5,192 nt of DNA from Peptoniphilus sp. Lineage in GTDB: Bacteria; Bacillota; Clostridia; Tissierellales; Peptoniphilaceae. Below, one piece after another: positions 1 through 5,192 of this stretch (position 1 is its first letter; each line of letters opens with the position of its first letter). Both the position numbers and the translations under genes were made by a program. The stretch covers positions 1 to 5,192 of the forward strand of contig JASBZH010000069.1 in NCBI GenBank assembly GCA_029983555.1, in the 5' to 3' direction. The notes below the pieces were generated by a model. It saw only the letters and a list, made by a program, of their open reading frames with translations. It searched no databases and had not been told where the DNA came from.

Positions 1-554
1 TGATATAGACAAATTTTGTAGTCGCATTCTTTAATTTTATCGAAGTTTTTTTCTATCGCCTTTATGGGATCCGTTATCTCAAAATTTTCGATATTTTCTT
101 TCTTTTCCCACACATTTATCCAGTCAGTCACAATCCCTATAATGCCAATAGTCTTTTTATTTGGTAAAATTTTTATGGCGTAGTCATCTATTTTTATTTT
201 TTTAGTCTTGTCTTTAACATTTGCACAAATTAGCTTTGCATCGTTATTTTCTATAAATTCCCTTAGATAATCGTAGCCGTAGTTAAAGTCGTGATTTCCC
301 AATGTATAGTAATCAATTTTAAATTCATTTAAAATTTTTGCTACAACAGAAGGTCTCTTTTCCTTTTCAAGAAAATACGCAAGAGACGAACCCTGGAGCA
401 TATCCCCGTCGTCTAAAAGAATTGTGTTTTCATCCCTTAAAGAATTAATTTCATCTATAAAAGAAAGGTAGCCCTTCTTTTTTATATCTCTATCTAAATA
501 ATCTGTTGGAAAAATATATCCGTGCACATCAGATGTGTAAATTATCTTTGTCAT
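1..554 (-). CDS. 5'-nucleotidase/2',3'-cyclic phosphodiesterase family metallophosphoesterase, N-terminal part (3' end cut by window)
   Basis: Reading leftward from the ATG at 554, 184 codons stay open and the gene runs off the left edge, so only the N-terminal metallophosphoesterase domain is visible. The calcineurin-like metal-site motifs are clear: SDVHG (residues 8-12, metal ligands D9 and H11), DDGDMLQGS (48-56, bridging D51) and GNHDFNYG (86-93, N87 and catalytic H88). This pattern matches the UshA/CpdB/YfkN group, which hydrolyses nucleoside monophosphates, 2',3'-cyclic nucleotides or related phosphate esters. The last visible residues, CLY followed by CA, would fit the next conserved histidine motif. 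The protein starts MTKIIYTSDVHG with no signal peptide, so it is probably cytosolic, unlike classical secreted UshA. The ATG directly follows the TAG stop of the upstream permease, and an AGGTG Shine-Dalgarno lies inside that gene's end, so it is the last visible gene of the phn operon and probably translationally coupled. Family assignment is firm; the substrate is unknown. Confidence 0.9.
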   Translation of the reverse strand, partial: MTKIIYTSDVHGYIFPTDYLDRDIKKKGYLSFIDEINSLRDENTILLDDGDMLQGSSLAYFLEKEKRPSVVAKILNEFKIDYYTLGNHDFNYGYDYLREFIENNDAKLICANVKDKTKKIKIDDYAIKILPNKKTIGIIGIVTDWINVWEKKENIENFEITDPIKAIEKNFDKIKECDYKICLY

Positions 555-1364
555 CTATTCACCTGTAACTAATTTCTTTCTAATTTTAGTTGAGAAAAAT
601 TCTATAATCATTACTAAAATTATGAGCCCTATTAAGATTGAGCCAACTTGATTCCACCTGTACGAATTTATTGCAAACATGAGCGGCGATCCAATACCTC
701 CAGCTCCAACGAGGCCCAAAACTGTAGCGTCTCTCAAATTCATGTCAAACCTATAGATTCCTGTCGAAATAAAATTGGCAGAAAGTTGTGGAAGTATTCC
801 AAATCTAATCTTTCTAAATGAGTTGCAACCCAAAGCCTCGAGAGACTCGAGAATATTTTTATTCAAATCGAGTATTGTGTCAGAAAATAATTTAGTGAGC
901 ATTCCTATAGACGTAAAACTCATTGTCATTAGACCTGCAAAAGGTCCAGGTCCTGTTATTCTAATAAACATAAGTCCATATACTATTGCAGGAATAGTTC
1001 TAATTATCATGATTAAAAGCTTTGTTATAGCTGCGACTGGCTTTGGAACAATGTTTGATGAAGCTAAAAATGAAAGCGGTATTGAAATAATAGCGCCTAT
1101 TATCGTTCCCAAAAATGCTATTGCAACTGTTTCAAGTAGTAGATAAAAAACTCCTTTTTTTGTCATGCTAAACAAAAATTCTGTGTCTGGATTAAGAATT
1201 CCAGAAAATATATTTTTAGCAATCTTTAGTCCGTCTCCCGATGAGTTTTCAAGGTTTACTACAGAGCTCGACCACACTAACATCAAAATTACAATTACAA
1301 CTATGCTTAGAATATAGAGTCTGCTATTTGGTTCTTCTTGATATTTCTTTTCTATTTTTTCCAT
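555..1364 (-). CDS. phnE: Phosphonate/organophosphate ABC transporter permease PhnE (second copy)
   Basis: 269-residue inner-membrane permease of the BPD_transp_1 fold. Hydrophobic segments lie at about residues 16-34, 72-101, 113-135, 138-160 and 240-258. The cytoplasmic EAA-type coupling loop that docks on the ATPase is at about 172-195 (LESLEALG, then GILPQL). IIRTIP (120-125) and GLVGAGGIG (217-225) are also found in the neighbouring permease and are typical of PhnE. It should pair with the other PhnE to form a heterodimeric channel in a PhnC2-PhnE-PhnE'-PhnD importer. The start at 1364 is supported by AGGTG five bases upstream; this site overlaps the TAG stop of the preceding permease (7-nt gap), pointing to coupled translation. 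Substrate cannot be read from the permease: phosphonate, phosphite and phosphate-ester importers share this family. Confidence 0.93.
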   Translation of the reverse strand: MEKIEKKYQEEPNSRLYILSIVVIVILMLVWSSSVVNLENSSGDGLKIAKNIFSGILNPDTEFLFSMTKKGVFYLLLETVAIAFLGTIIGAIISIPLSFLASSNIVPKPVAAITKLLIMIIRTIPAIVYGLMFIRITGPGPFAGLMTMSFTSIGMLTKLFSDTILDLNKNILESLEALGCNSFRKIRFGILPQLSANFISTGIYRFDMNLRDATVLGLVGAGGIGSPLMFAINSYRWNQVGSILIGLIILVMIIEFFSTKIRKKLVTGE

Positions 1365-1371
1365 AATGCAC

Positions 1372-2193
1372 CTAGTTTAATTTCTTTCTAAAGTAGCCGC
1401 TTATATTTTCGATTAAGAAAACTGTAATTAAAAGCGCAAGTAGTATCGTTCCAACTCTATTATAATCTCGCCAGTTTATGTTTTCGTTAATTAAAAGTCC
1501 AAGACCACCTGCTCCAACATAGCCAAGTATTGCAGCATATCTCACATTTCCTTCAAAATTGTAAAGACTTGTAGATAAATAATTTGGAAGTATCTGCGGT
1601 ATTATCCCCTTTATAAAAGCCATAGGAGTAGTGTATCCCATAGATATTAAAGCCTCGTATGCTCCCATATTTACTGTCTCAATTTGTTCGTAGAGAAGTT
1701 TTCCAACATAAGAAAATGAAAATAAAAAAATTGCACAAGTTCCTGCGAATGTTCCAAGTCCAAATATATAAGTAAAAATTAGTGCAGAAACAAGAGTTGG
1801 AATAGTCCTTATAATTGAAAATAAAATTTTAACTACTATGTTTACTATTCTATTCTTAATCATATTGTTTGATGCCAAAAAAGCAAAAAATATTGCCACA
1901 AAAGCTCCCATAAAAGAACCCAAAAAGCTCATCTTTATTGTGTCAAAAAGTGGCTCTATAACTGAATTAAAATAATCCATGTTAGGATGAAATATTTCTT
2001 TTAAAATTACAAAGAACTCACCGAAGTTTTTTATCAAAACTTTTAGGGAAAATCCAGTAATATTTGCAGAAATAATTAAACATATTAAGAGCAACAGAAG
2101 TATTAATGGAGTTTTTGACCTCTTCTCATACACCACTTCACCACTTGTAAGCTTATAAGTTTTTGGCTTTAAAACTCTATCATATAGACTCAT
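1372..2193 (-). CDS. phnE: Phosphonate/organophosphate ABC transporter permease PhnE (first copy)
   Basis: 273-residue permease counted from the ATG at 2193. A hydrophilic N-terminus (about 1-28) is followed by membrane segments at about 29-47, 88-108, 117-145, 147-165 and 246-264. The EAA coupling loop lies at about 179-203 (YEALISMG, then GIIPQILP). IIRTIP (127-132) and GYVGAGGLG (224-232) match PhnE and recur in the downstream permease, although the two proteins differ clearly elsewhere, so they are divergent paralogues and not a recent duplication. An in-frame ATG at 2202 would add three residues (MIK), but the only good Shine-Dalgarno, AAGGATGAT, abuts or overlaps that codon and is well spaced for 2193. 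I therefore prefer 2193, which overlaps the end of phnC by 14 nt and implies translational coupling. Confidence 0.92.
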   Translation of the reverse strand: MSLYDRVLKPKTYKLTSGEVVYEKRSKTPLILLLLLICLIISANITGFSLKVLIKNFGEFFVILKEIFHPNMDYFNSVIEPLFDTIKMSFLGSFMGAFVAIFFAFLASNNMIKNRIVNIVVKILFSIIRTIPTLVSALIFTYIFGLGTFAGTCAIFLFSFSYVGKLLYEQIETVNMGAYEALISMGYTTPMAFIKGIIPQILPNYLSTSLYNFEGNVRYAAILGYVGAGGLGLLINENINWRDYNRVGTILLALLITVFLIENISGYFRKKLN

Positions 2194-2956
2194 CTTTATC
2201 ATCCTTTTTTATTTCATCCAAAGAATTTCCATAAATTTCAGATAAAACTTTTTCATCTACTTTGCTCGATTCTCCGTGGTAAATAATTTCTCCATCTTTA
2301 ATTCCAATTACGCTAGTCGCATATTCAAGTGCCAAGTCGACGTGGTGAATATTTAGTAAGATTGTGACGTTTAGCTCCTCGTTTATTCTCTTAAAATAGT
2401 TCATTACGGATTTTGCATTTATCGGATCAAGACTTGCTACTGGCTCGTCTGCCAAAATTATCTTTGGATTATATGCAAGAGTTCTCGCAAGGGCAACTCT
2501 TTGCTGTTGACCTCCAGACAAGTTATCTGCCCTGACATATGCCTTGTCTAAGATATCAACTTTTTCTAGGGCTTCTAGAGCTTTTAATTTATATTCTTTT
2601 GGATAAAGTCCAAAAATTGATTTAAAAGTTCCAAGTTCTGGTACAAATGCGGTGAGGACATTGTTCATTACAGACATCCTGTCGACTAAATTAAAAGATT
2701 GAAAAATCATTCCGACATTTCTTCTAAAATCTCGAAGTTCCTTTCCCTTAAGAGAAGATACATCTATTCCATCTACATTTAATGATCCACTAGAGATGTC
2801 GTGCATTTTATTAATCGTTCTAATTAAAGTGGACTTTCCAGCACCAGATCTTCCAATTATAGCGACAAAATCACCATCCTCTATCTCTAAATTTATATTT
2901 TTTAAAGCCTTAAATCCACCTGGATAAACTTTATCAACATTCGTAAATTTAATCAT
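2180..2956 (-). CDS. phnC: Phosphonate/organophosphate ABC transporter ATP-binding protein PhnC
   Basis: 258-residue cytoplasmic ATPase that energises import through the two PhnE permeases. All nucleotide-binding motifs are present: Walker A GRSGAGKST (35-43), Q-loop FQ (85-86), ABC signature LSGGQQQR (146-153), Walker B IILADEP (166-172), D-loop SLDP (175-178) and the switch histidine in NIHHVDLAL (H204). The stretch NIHHVDLAL corresponds to the usual PhnC NLHQVDLA; the Q is replaced by a second histidine. FNLVDRMSVMNNVL (88-101) is also typical of PhnC-type ATPases. Length is normal. The ATG at 2956 has AAAGGTG five bases upstream. It lies 48 nt downstream of phnD, beyond a terminator-like hairpin, and its acidic/lysine-rich C-terminus overlaps the start of the first phnE. 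The family call is secure, the exact substrate is not. Confidence 0.95.
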   Translation of the reverse strand: MIKFTNVDKVYPGGFKALKNINLEIEDGDFVAIIGRSGAGKSTLIRTINKMHDISSGSLNVDGIDVSSLKGKELRDFRRNVGMIFQSFNLVDRMSVMNNVLTAFVPELGTFKSIFGLYPKEYKLKALEALEKVDILDKAYVRADNLSGGQQQRVALARTLAYNPKIILADEPVASLDPINAKSVMNYFKRINEELNVTILLNIHHVDLALEYATSVIGIKDGEIIYHGESSKVDEKVLSEIYGNSLDEIKKDDKDESI

Positions 2957-2971
2957 ATTACACCTTTTTTC

Positions 2972-2998
2972 AAAAAAATAAGGGCCCTAGAGGCCCCC
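2972..2998 (-). terminator. Terminator-like hairpin between phnD and phnC (probable partial terminator)
   Basis: Just after the phnD stop, the minus-strand RNA reads GGGCC-UCUAG-GGCCC and then UUAUUUUUUU: a five-pair all-GC stem with a five-base loop and a U tract, which is the layout of an intrinsic terminator. The phnC Shine-Dalgarno follows only a few bases later and no new promoter is visible, so phnC and the permeases must be made by read-through. The short stem fits partial termination, giving more phnD than phnCEE mRNA, as is common for binding-protein importers. It could instead be an RNA-processing or 3'-stabilising hairpin with the same effect. Confidence 0.7.
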
Positions 2999-3004
2999 AT
3001 ATAA

Positions 3005-4063
3005 TTAGTTTTTAGCGTCTTTTAGAATTTGTTGAGCTTCTCTTTCGCTATCGTAGTTTTTGTCTTCTCCTCTTTCATAGCCGTCGTGATTGTAAATTGA
3101 AATAATATCTTTGCCTTCTGGTGTCTGTGCTATTTCTATGAAAGATTCAGCTAGTGCGTTTTTAAAATCGTCAGTCATAATTTCAGATTTTTTAGAAACT
3201 GAAATAGTGTCGTTGTAAATCTTATCAGTTACGCCAATTACATTAGTTTCATCCCAAATTGAAGCGTCTCTTCCAAATTCACTTTGCCATTTGTCTTCGT
3301 AGTCTAGTCTAAGATCAGCATATCCAATTATTACATCAACTTGTCCTGAAGCAAGTCTTGCTGCAGAAGAAGCATAAGAATCTGCTTGAACTACATTTGA
3401 AAGATCAGTAATTCCCTTTTCGTAATTTTTTTCAAGCCATAGATATGGATAGATATAACCTGCAGAAGATGATGAACCCATTACAGACCACTTAGCTGAG
3501 TTTAAGTCTTCCCATGTAAGTTCTTCGCCATTATTTACTTTTTCTGCAAGTTCTTTTCCCTTTTCAGAAGGTCCAGCTATAACTAATGATCTATAGAAAG
3601 TAGCCATGTCTTCAGTATTTGTTGTAGGCTTGTTGTCGTTCCATTCTTTTGGATCATCAGATTCAACAGAAAGAGCTTTTCTAGTTGCAGTTAATAAAAT
3701 GTCCGCTCCGTCAGAATAAAGTACATAAGTTCCACCTGGAATAAATCCAACGTCAACAGAACCAGCACTTAGTGCTTCTCCAGTAGTTTCATAATTAGTA
3801 CCTACTGAGATGTCAACTTCTCCAACATTATATCCTTTTTCACTCAATTTTTCTTTTAAGATATCTTTTAGTGGTTCAGTTTGAGTTACGATTTGTTCAG
3901 GATCTCTGGATGGTACAAATTGAACAGTCAATTTTTCAATATCCTTTGATCCTTCTTTAGTTGCAGCATTGCTATCGTTTCCATTTTTAGCTTTGTCGCT
4001 GCCACATGCAGTTAGGGCAATAACTAAAGCAAGTGCCATTAGCACTTTTAAAAATTTTTTCAT
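3005..4063 (-). CDS. phnD: Phosphonate/organophosphate ABC transporter substrate-binding lipoprotein PhnD
   Basis: 352-residue extracellular lipoprotein that captures the phosphorus compound and delivers it to the PhnE channel. A lipoprotein signal peptide (MKK plus hydrophobic core) ends in the lipobox LTAC with lipidated C20. A polar linker (21-43) leads into the PhnD/type-2 periplasmic-binding fold: LTVQFVPSRDP (45-55), SVDVGFIPGGTYVL (102-115), the serine-rich GSSSSAGYIYP (196-206), expected to hold the phosphoryl group by analogy with PhnD, and RLASGQVDVIIGYADLRLDYE (236-256). A polar, acidic stretch of about 30 residues (131-157) separates the first half from the hinge. The open frame extends to an ATG at 4135, but that would put 24 residues before the signal peptide and lies upstream of the predicted promoter. 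The ATG at 4063 has AAGGGGG five bases upstream and is chosen. First gene of the operon. Confidence 0.94.
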   Translation of the reverse strand: MKKFLKVLMALALVIALTACGSDKAKNGNDSNAATKEGSKDIEKLTVQFVPSRDPEQIVTQTEPLKDILKEKLSEKGYNVGEVDISVGTNYETTGEALSAGSVDVGFIPGGTYVLYSDGADILLTATRKALSVESDDPKEWNDNKPTTNTEDMATFYRSLVIAGPSEKGKELAEKVNNGEELTWEDLNSAKWSVMGSSSSAGYIYPYLWLEKNYEKGITDLSNVVQADSYASSAARLASGQVDVIIGYADLRLDYEDKWQSEFGRDASIWDETNVIGVTDKIYNDTISVSKKSEIMTDDFKNALAESFIEIAQTPEGKDIISIYNHDGYERGEDKNYDSEREAQQILKDAKN

Positions 4064-4103
4064 TGGTTCCCCCTTAATTTTAAATAATCTTATATTCAAT
4101 AAT

Positions 4104-4132
4104 AATATAAAATATATACTATAATATTGCAA
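4104..4132 (-). promoter_or_regulatory. Predicted sigma-A promoter of the phnD-phnC-phnE-phnE operon
   Basis: On the minus strand TTGCAA (4132-4127) is followed by a 17-base spacer and TATATT (4109-4104). This gives 4/6 and 5/6 matches to the -35 and -10 consensus with ideal spacing. Transcription should start near 4098, leaving a leader of about 35 nt before the phnD ATG. It lies downstream of the ncRNA terminator, so the operon has its own start. The region is very AT-rich, which makes chance -10 matches likely; the spacing and position are the main support. Confidence 0.6.
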
Positions 4133-4136
4133 CATT
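4123..4136. promoter_or_regulatory. Imperfect palindrome over the phnD -35 box, possible operator
   Basis: The minus strand reads AATGTTGCAATATT, which matches its own reverse complement at 12 of 14 positions and is centred on the perfect palindrome TTGCAA that is also the -35 box. Such a position suits a repressor site. In AT-rich DNA a palindrome of this size can arise by chance, and I cannot name a regulator. Confidence 0.25.
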
Positions 4137-4164
4137 TATTAAAAATTTATTGTGATTAAATAAT

Positions 4165-4192
4165 AAAAAAATGGAGGACAAAATGTCCTCCA
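4165..4192 (-). terminator. Intrinsic terminator of the structured RNA (and of the membrane-protein transcript)
   Basis: The minus-strand RNA forms UGGAGGACA-UUU-UGUCCUCCA, a perfect nine-pair stem with a three-base loop, followed by A and then seven U. The plus strand has no T run after the stem, so it works only leftward. It closes the RNA that starts near 4382 and would also stop read-through from the membrane-protein gene before the phnD promoter. Confidence 0.92.
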
Positions 4193-4382
4193 AAAGTTAT
4201 AATTTCTCTTAAATTGTTATGTAACTATAGCTTATCGTGTCCTTCTAATTAAGCATTAAACCTTTAGCTCTATGGCTACTATACAATAGACACTTTAGCT
4301 ACTTTCCCGTTTAGGGATGCATTCGAACTTTTCATTGGAATCACCTTTTCTAGTTACCAATTTATTTTCATTAGCTAGCTTA
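4165..4382 (-). ncRNA. Stand-alone structured RNA of about 218 nt, possible raiA motif
   Basis: There is no open reading frame, but a near-perfect promoter upstream and a strong terminator at the end frame a discrete RNA. The minus strand shows nested long-range helices. AAAUUG (4363-4358) pairs with CAAUUU (4216-4211). GUAACUA (4357-4351) pairs with UAGUUAC (4227-4221). UAGCU (4301-4297) pairs with AGCUA (4232-4228). GUGUC (4293-4289) pairs with GACAC (4241-4237). On the 3' side the inner helices follow each other directly, with a GAUA/AAA internal loop. Local hairpins include UCCC-UAAAC-GGGA (4317-4305), CUAU-UGU-AUAG (4289-4279, competing for one base), UAGC/GCUA (4278-4265) and AUUC/GAAU (4341-4321). 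Length, autonomy and purine-rich loops remind me of the raiA RNA motif of Bacillota, but this is recall that I could not check. A riboswitch leader for phnD is the main alternative; the separate phnD promoter argues against it. Confidence 0.75.
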
Positions 4383-4387
4383 TCTAT

Positions 4388-4416
4388 ACTATAACGCATT
4401 AAAAGATATTTGTCAA
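4388..4416 (-). promoter_or_regulatory. Strong sigma-A promoter for the structured RNA
   Basis: The minus strand carries a perfect TTGACA (4416-4411), a 17-base spacer and TATAGT (4393-4388, 5/6 to consensus). The predicted start is near 4382. It begins 13 bases after the stop codon of the membrane-protein gene and is the best promoter in the window, as expected for an abundant RNA. Confidence 0.88.
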
Positions 4417-4429
4417 GGTTTTCCTAAAA

Positions 4430-5131
4430 TTATTTTAATTTTATATTGTTTACTTTCTTTTCAAGCTTGCCAGACTTTTCTGCATCCAAAAGCACTTTCA
4501 TTGTTGCGACTGCAGATTTCCTTGCGCCTATATTTACAATATAATTTCCATCTTTATCTTTTCCCCTTATTGCAACTTCGTCCTCTTTATTTATAGATAT
4601 TGATTTCATTGTATCAAATGGAAAATAATATGTTCCAAGAACTAATCCGTCTTCGTATTCTCCAACGACAGTTCCAAATTTATCGATTCCATTTCTAAAA
4701 TTTCCCTTAAAAGGCATGCTGTAAATTCTTGGATTTTCCTTCTCTTCCTTTTCTGGAAATTTTCCATAAAAAAGATTGACGACAAAGAGTATAAAGACAG
4801 CAAATAAAATATATGGATTTGAAAATTTAGCCAAAACTTCCATGTCCACGAGATACATTTGATATGAAAAATATACATTTAAAAATATCAAAAATGCAAA
4901 GTAATAAATCATATTTAAAATGTATGTGAACTTATTTATCCTCAAATTAGGAAGCTTAAATATCTTTTTGTATTCCTCTATTCTGTCCCAAATTGTCATA
5001 ATAAAAAGATAATTTGCAAATATCCAAAACAGTGCATAAAGAGTATTCAAGTGATTTTCATAAAACATATCAAGACCCAGCGGCAAAACTGCCGAAATGA
5101 GTATTGAAATTATCATTCTTCTTTTTTGCAT
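4430..5131 (-). CDS. Uncharacterised four-helix membrane protein with C-terminal soluble domain
   Basis: 233 residues from the ATG at 5131; I do not recognise the family. Four hydrophobic segments are visible at about residues 5-22, 29-48, 68-90 and 105-123. Two short charged loops are followed by a charged linker (FPEKEEKENPR, 125-135) and a soluble C-terminal domain of about 100 residues rich in beta-type stretches, with FGTVVGEYEDGLVLG (152-166), YYFPFDTMKSISI (168-180) and a final helix-like segment (about 206-221). The alternation around the FPF segment faintly recalls bacterial PH-like domains, which is only an impression. An in-frame ATG at 5143 would add MEGI, but only 5131 has a good Shine-Dalgarno (GGAGGG, 4-base spacing), and 5143 would leave almost no leader after the predicted promoter. 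It is a single-gene unit, with no visible functional link to the phn operon. Confidence 0.85.
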   Translation of the reverse strand: MQKRRMIISILISAVLPLGLDMFYENHLNTLYALFWIFANYLFIMTIWDRIEEYKKIFKLPNLRINKFTYILNMIYYFAFLIFLNVYFSYQMYLVDMEVLAKFSNPYILFAVFILFVVNLFYGKFPEKEEKENPRIYSMPFKGNFRNGIDKFGTVVGEYEDGLVLGTYYFPFDTMKSISINKEDEVAIRGKDKDGNYIVNIGARKSAVATMKVLLDAEKSGKLEKKVNNIKLK

Positions 5132-5154
5132 AATTCCCTCCATCTTTCTTTAAC

Positions 5155-5163
5155 ATTATAACA
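5155..5163 (-). promoter_or_regulatory. Extended -10 promoter of the membrane-protein gene
   Basis: The minus strand reads TGTTATAAT: a perfect TATAAT (5160-5155) preceded by the TG of an extended -10 element. At 17-base spacing the -35 position is only TTTCCA (3/6), which an extended -10 can offset. Transcription would begin near 5148, giving a leader of about 17 nt before the ATG at 5131 that contains the GGAGGG ribosome site. Confidence 0.6.
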
Positions 5164-5192
5164 AAAATAAAGAGCCGTGGAAATATTTTCCC

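Noticed and set aside
775..1146. Plus-strand open frame of 123 codons
   Set aside because: It lies wholly inside the second phnE on the opposite strand, has no convincing ribosome site or promoter, and the phnE reading is supported by motifs. It is a shadow frame.
4091..4109. Inverted repeat TATATT/AATATA overlapping the phnD -10 box
   Set aside because: It is made only of A and T in a very AT-rich leader, so it has little information and is expected by chance.
4064..4135. Longer PhnD start at 4135 adding 24 residues
   Set aside because: It would place a hydrophobic, basic extension before a complete lipoprotein signal peptide, has no good Shine-Dalgarno and lies upstream of the predicted -10 box.
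4190..4382. Common riboswitch (cobalamin, SAM-I, lysine, T-box, c-di-GMP, glmS)
   Set aside because: I looked for the hallmark boxes of each (for example the B12 box, T-box GGUGGNACC, glmS core) and found none. The AAAGGUGAUUCC stretch only faintly recalls part of the lysine element.
4642..4878. Minus-strand open frame of 78 codons
   Set aside because: It is an alternative frame inside the membrane-protein gene; the encoded peptide is rich in F, W and K runs without domain character.
5132..5143. Longer membrane-protein start at 5143
   Set aside because: It has only a weak purine stretch upstream and would leave a leader of about five bases, whereas GGAGGG is correctly placed for the ATG at 5131.
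5179..5192. Small inverted repeat GGAAA-TAT-TTTCC at the right edge
   Set aside because: It has five AT-rich pairs and is cut by the window end, so it could be part of a terminator of the next gene or chance. Not enough sequence to call.

Overview
The window is AT-rich with strong Shine-Dalgarno sites and low-GC codon use. It looks like a Bacillota chromosome, probably an anaerobic Clostridia/Tissierellia-type organism; this placement is an impression from composition and protein style, not proof. All the genes I can support lie on the minus strand, so transcription runs from right to left.

From right to left: (i) a gene for an unrecognised four-helix membrane protein (5131-4430) with its own extended -10 promoter near the right edge; (ii) a stretch of about 365 bases without a protein gene (4429-4064). 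It holds a near-consensus promoter, a folded RNA of about 218 nt ending in a textbook intrinsic terminator, and then a separate promoter for the next operon; (iii) a phosphonate/organophosphate-type ABC importer operon: phnD (binding lipoprotein), a short terminator-like hairpin, phnC (ATPase) and two different phnE permeases; (iv) the first 184 codons of a 5'-nucleotidase-family metallophosphoesterase, whose ATG follows the second permease's stop codon directly and which runs off the left edge.

PhnD should capture a phosphorus compound at the membrane surface, the two PhnE proteins form the channel, and PhnC powers it. The last gene lacks a signal peptide, so its phosphatase should act in the cytosol. 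With no C-P lyase gene in view, this suggests that the imported substrate could be a phosphate ester (for example a nucleotide) which is dephosphorylated inside the cell. The hairpin between phnD and phnC probably keeps binding-protein mRNA in excess over the membrane parts.

The most interesting item is the stand-alone structured RNA at about 4382-4165. It has a perfect TTGACA box, a 17-nt spacer, TATAGT, nested long-range helices and a 9-bp terminator. It does not look like any common riboswitch I know. My best, unverified family guess is the raiA RNA motif.
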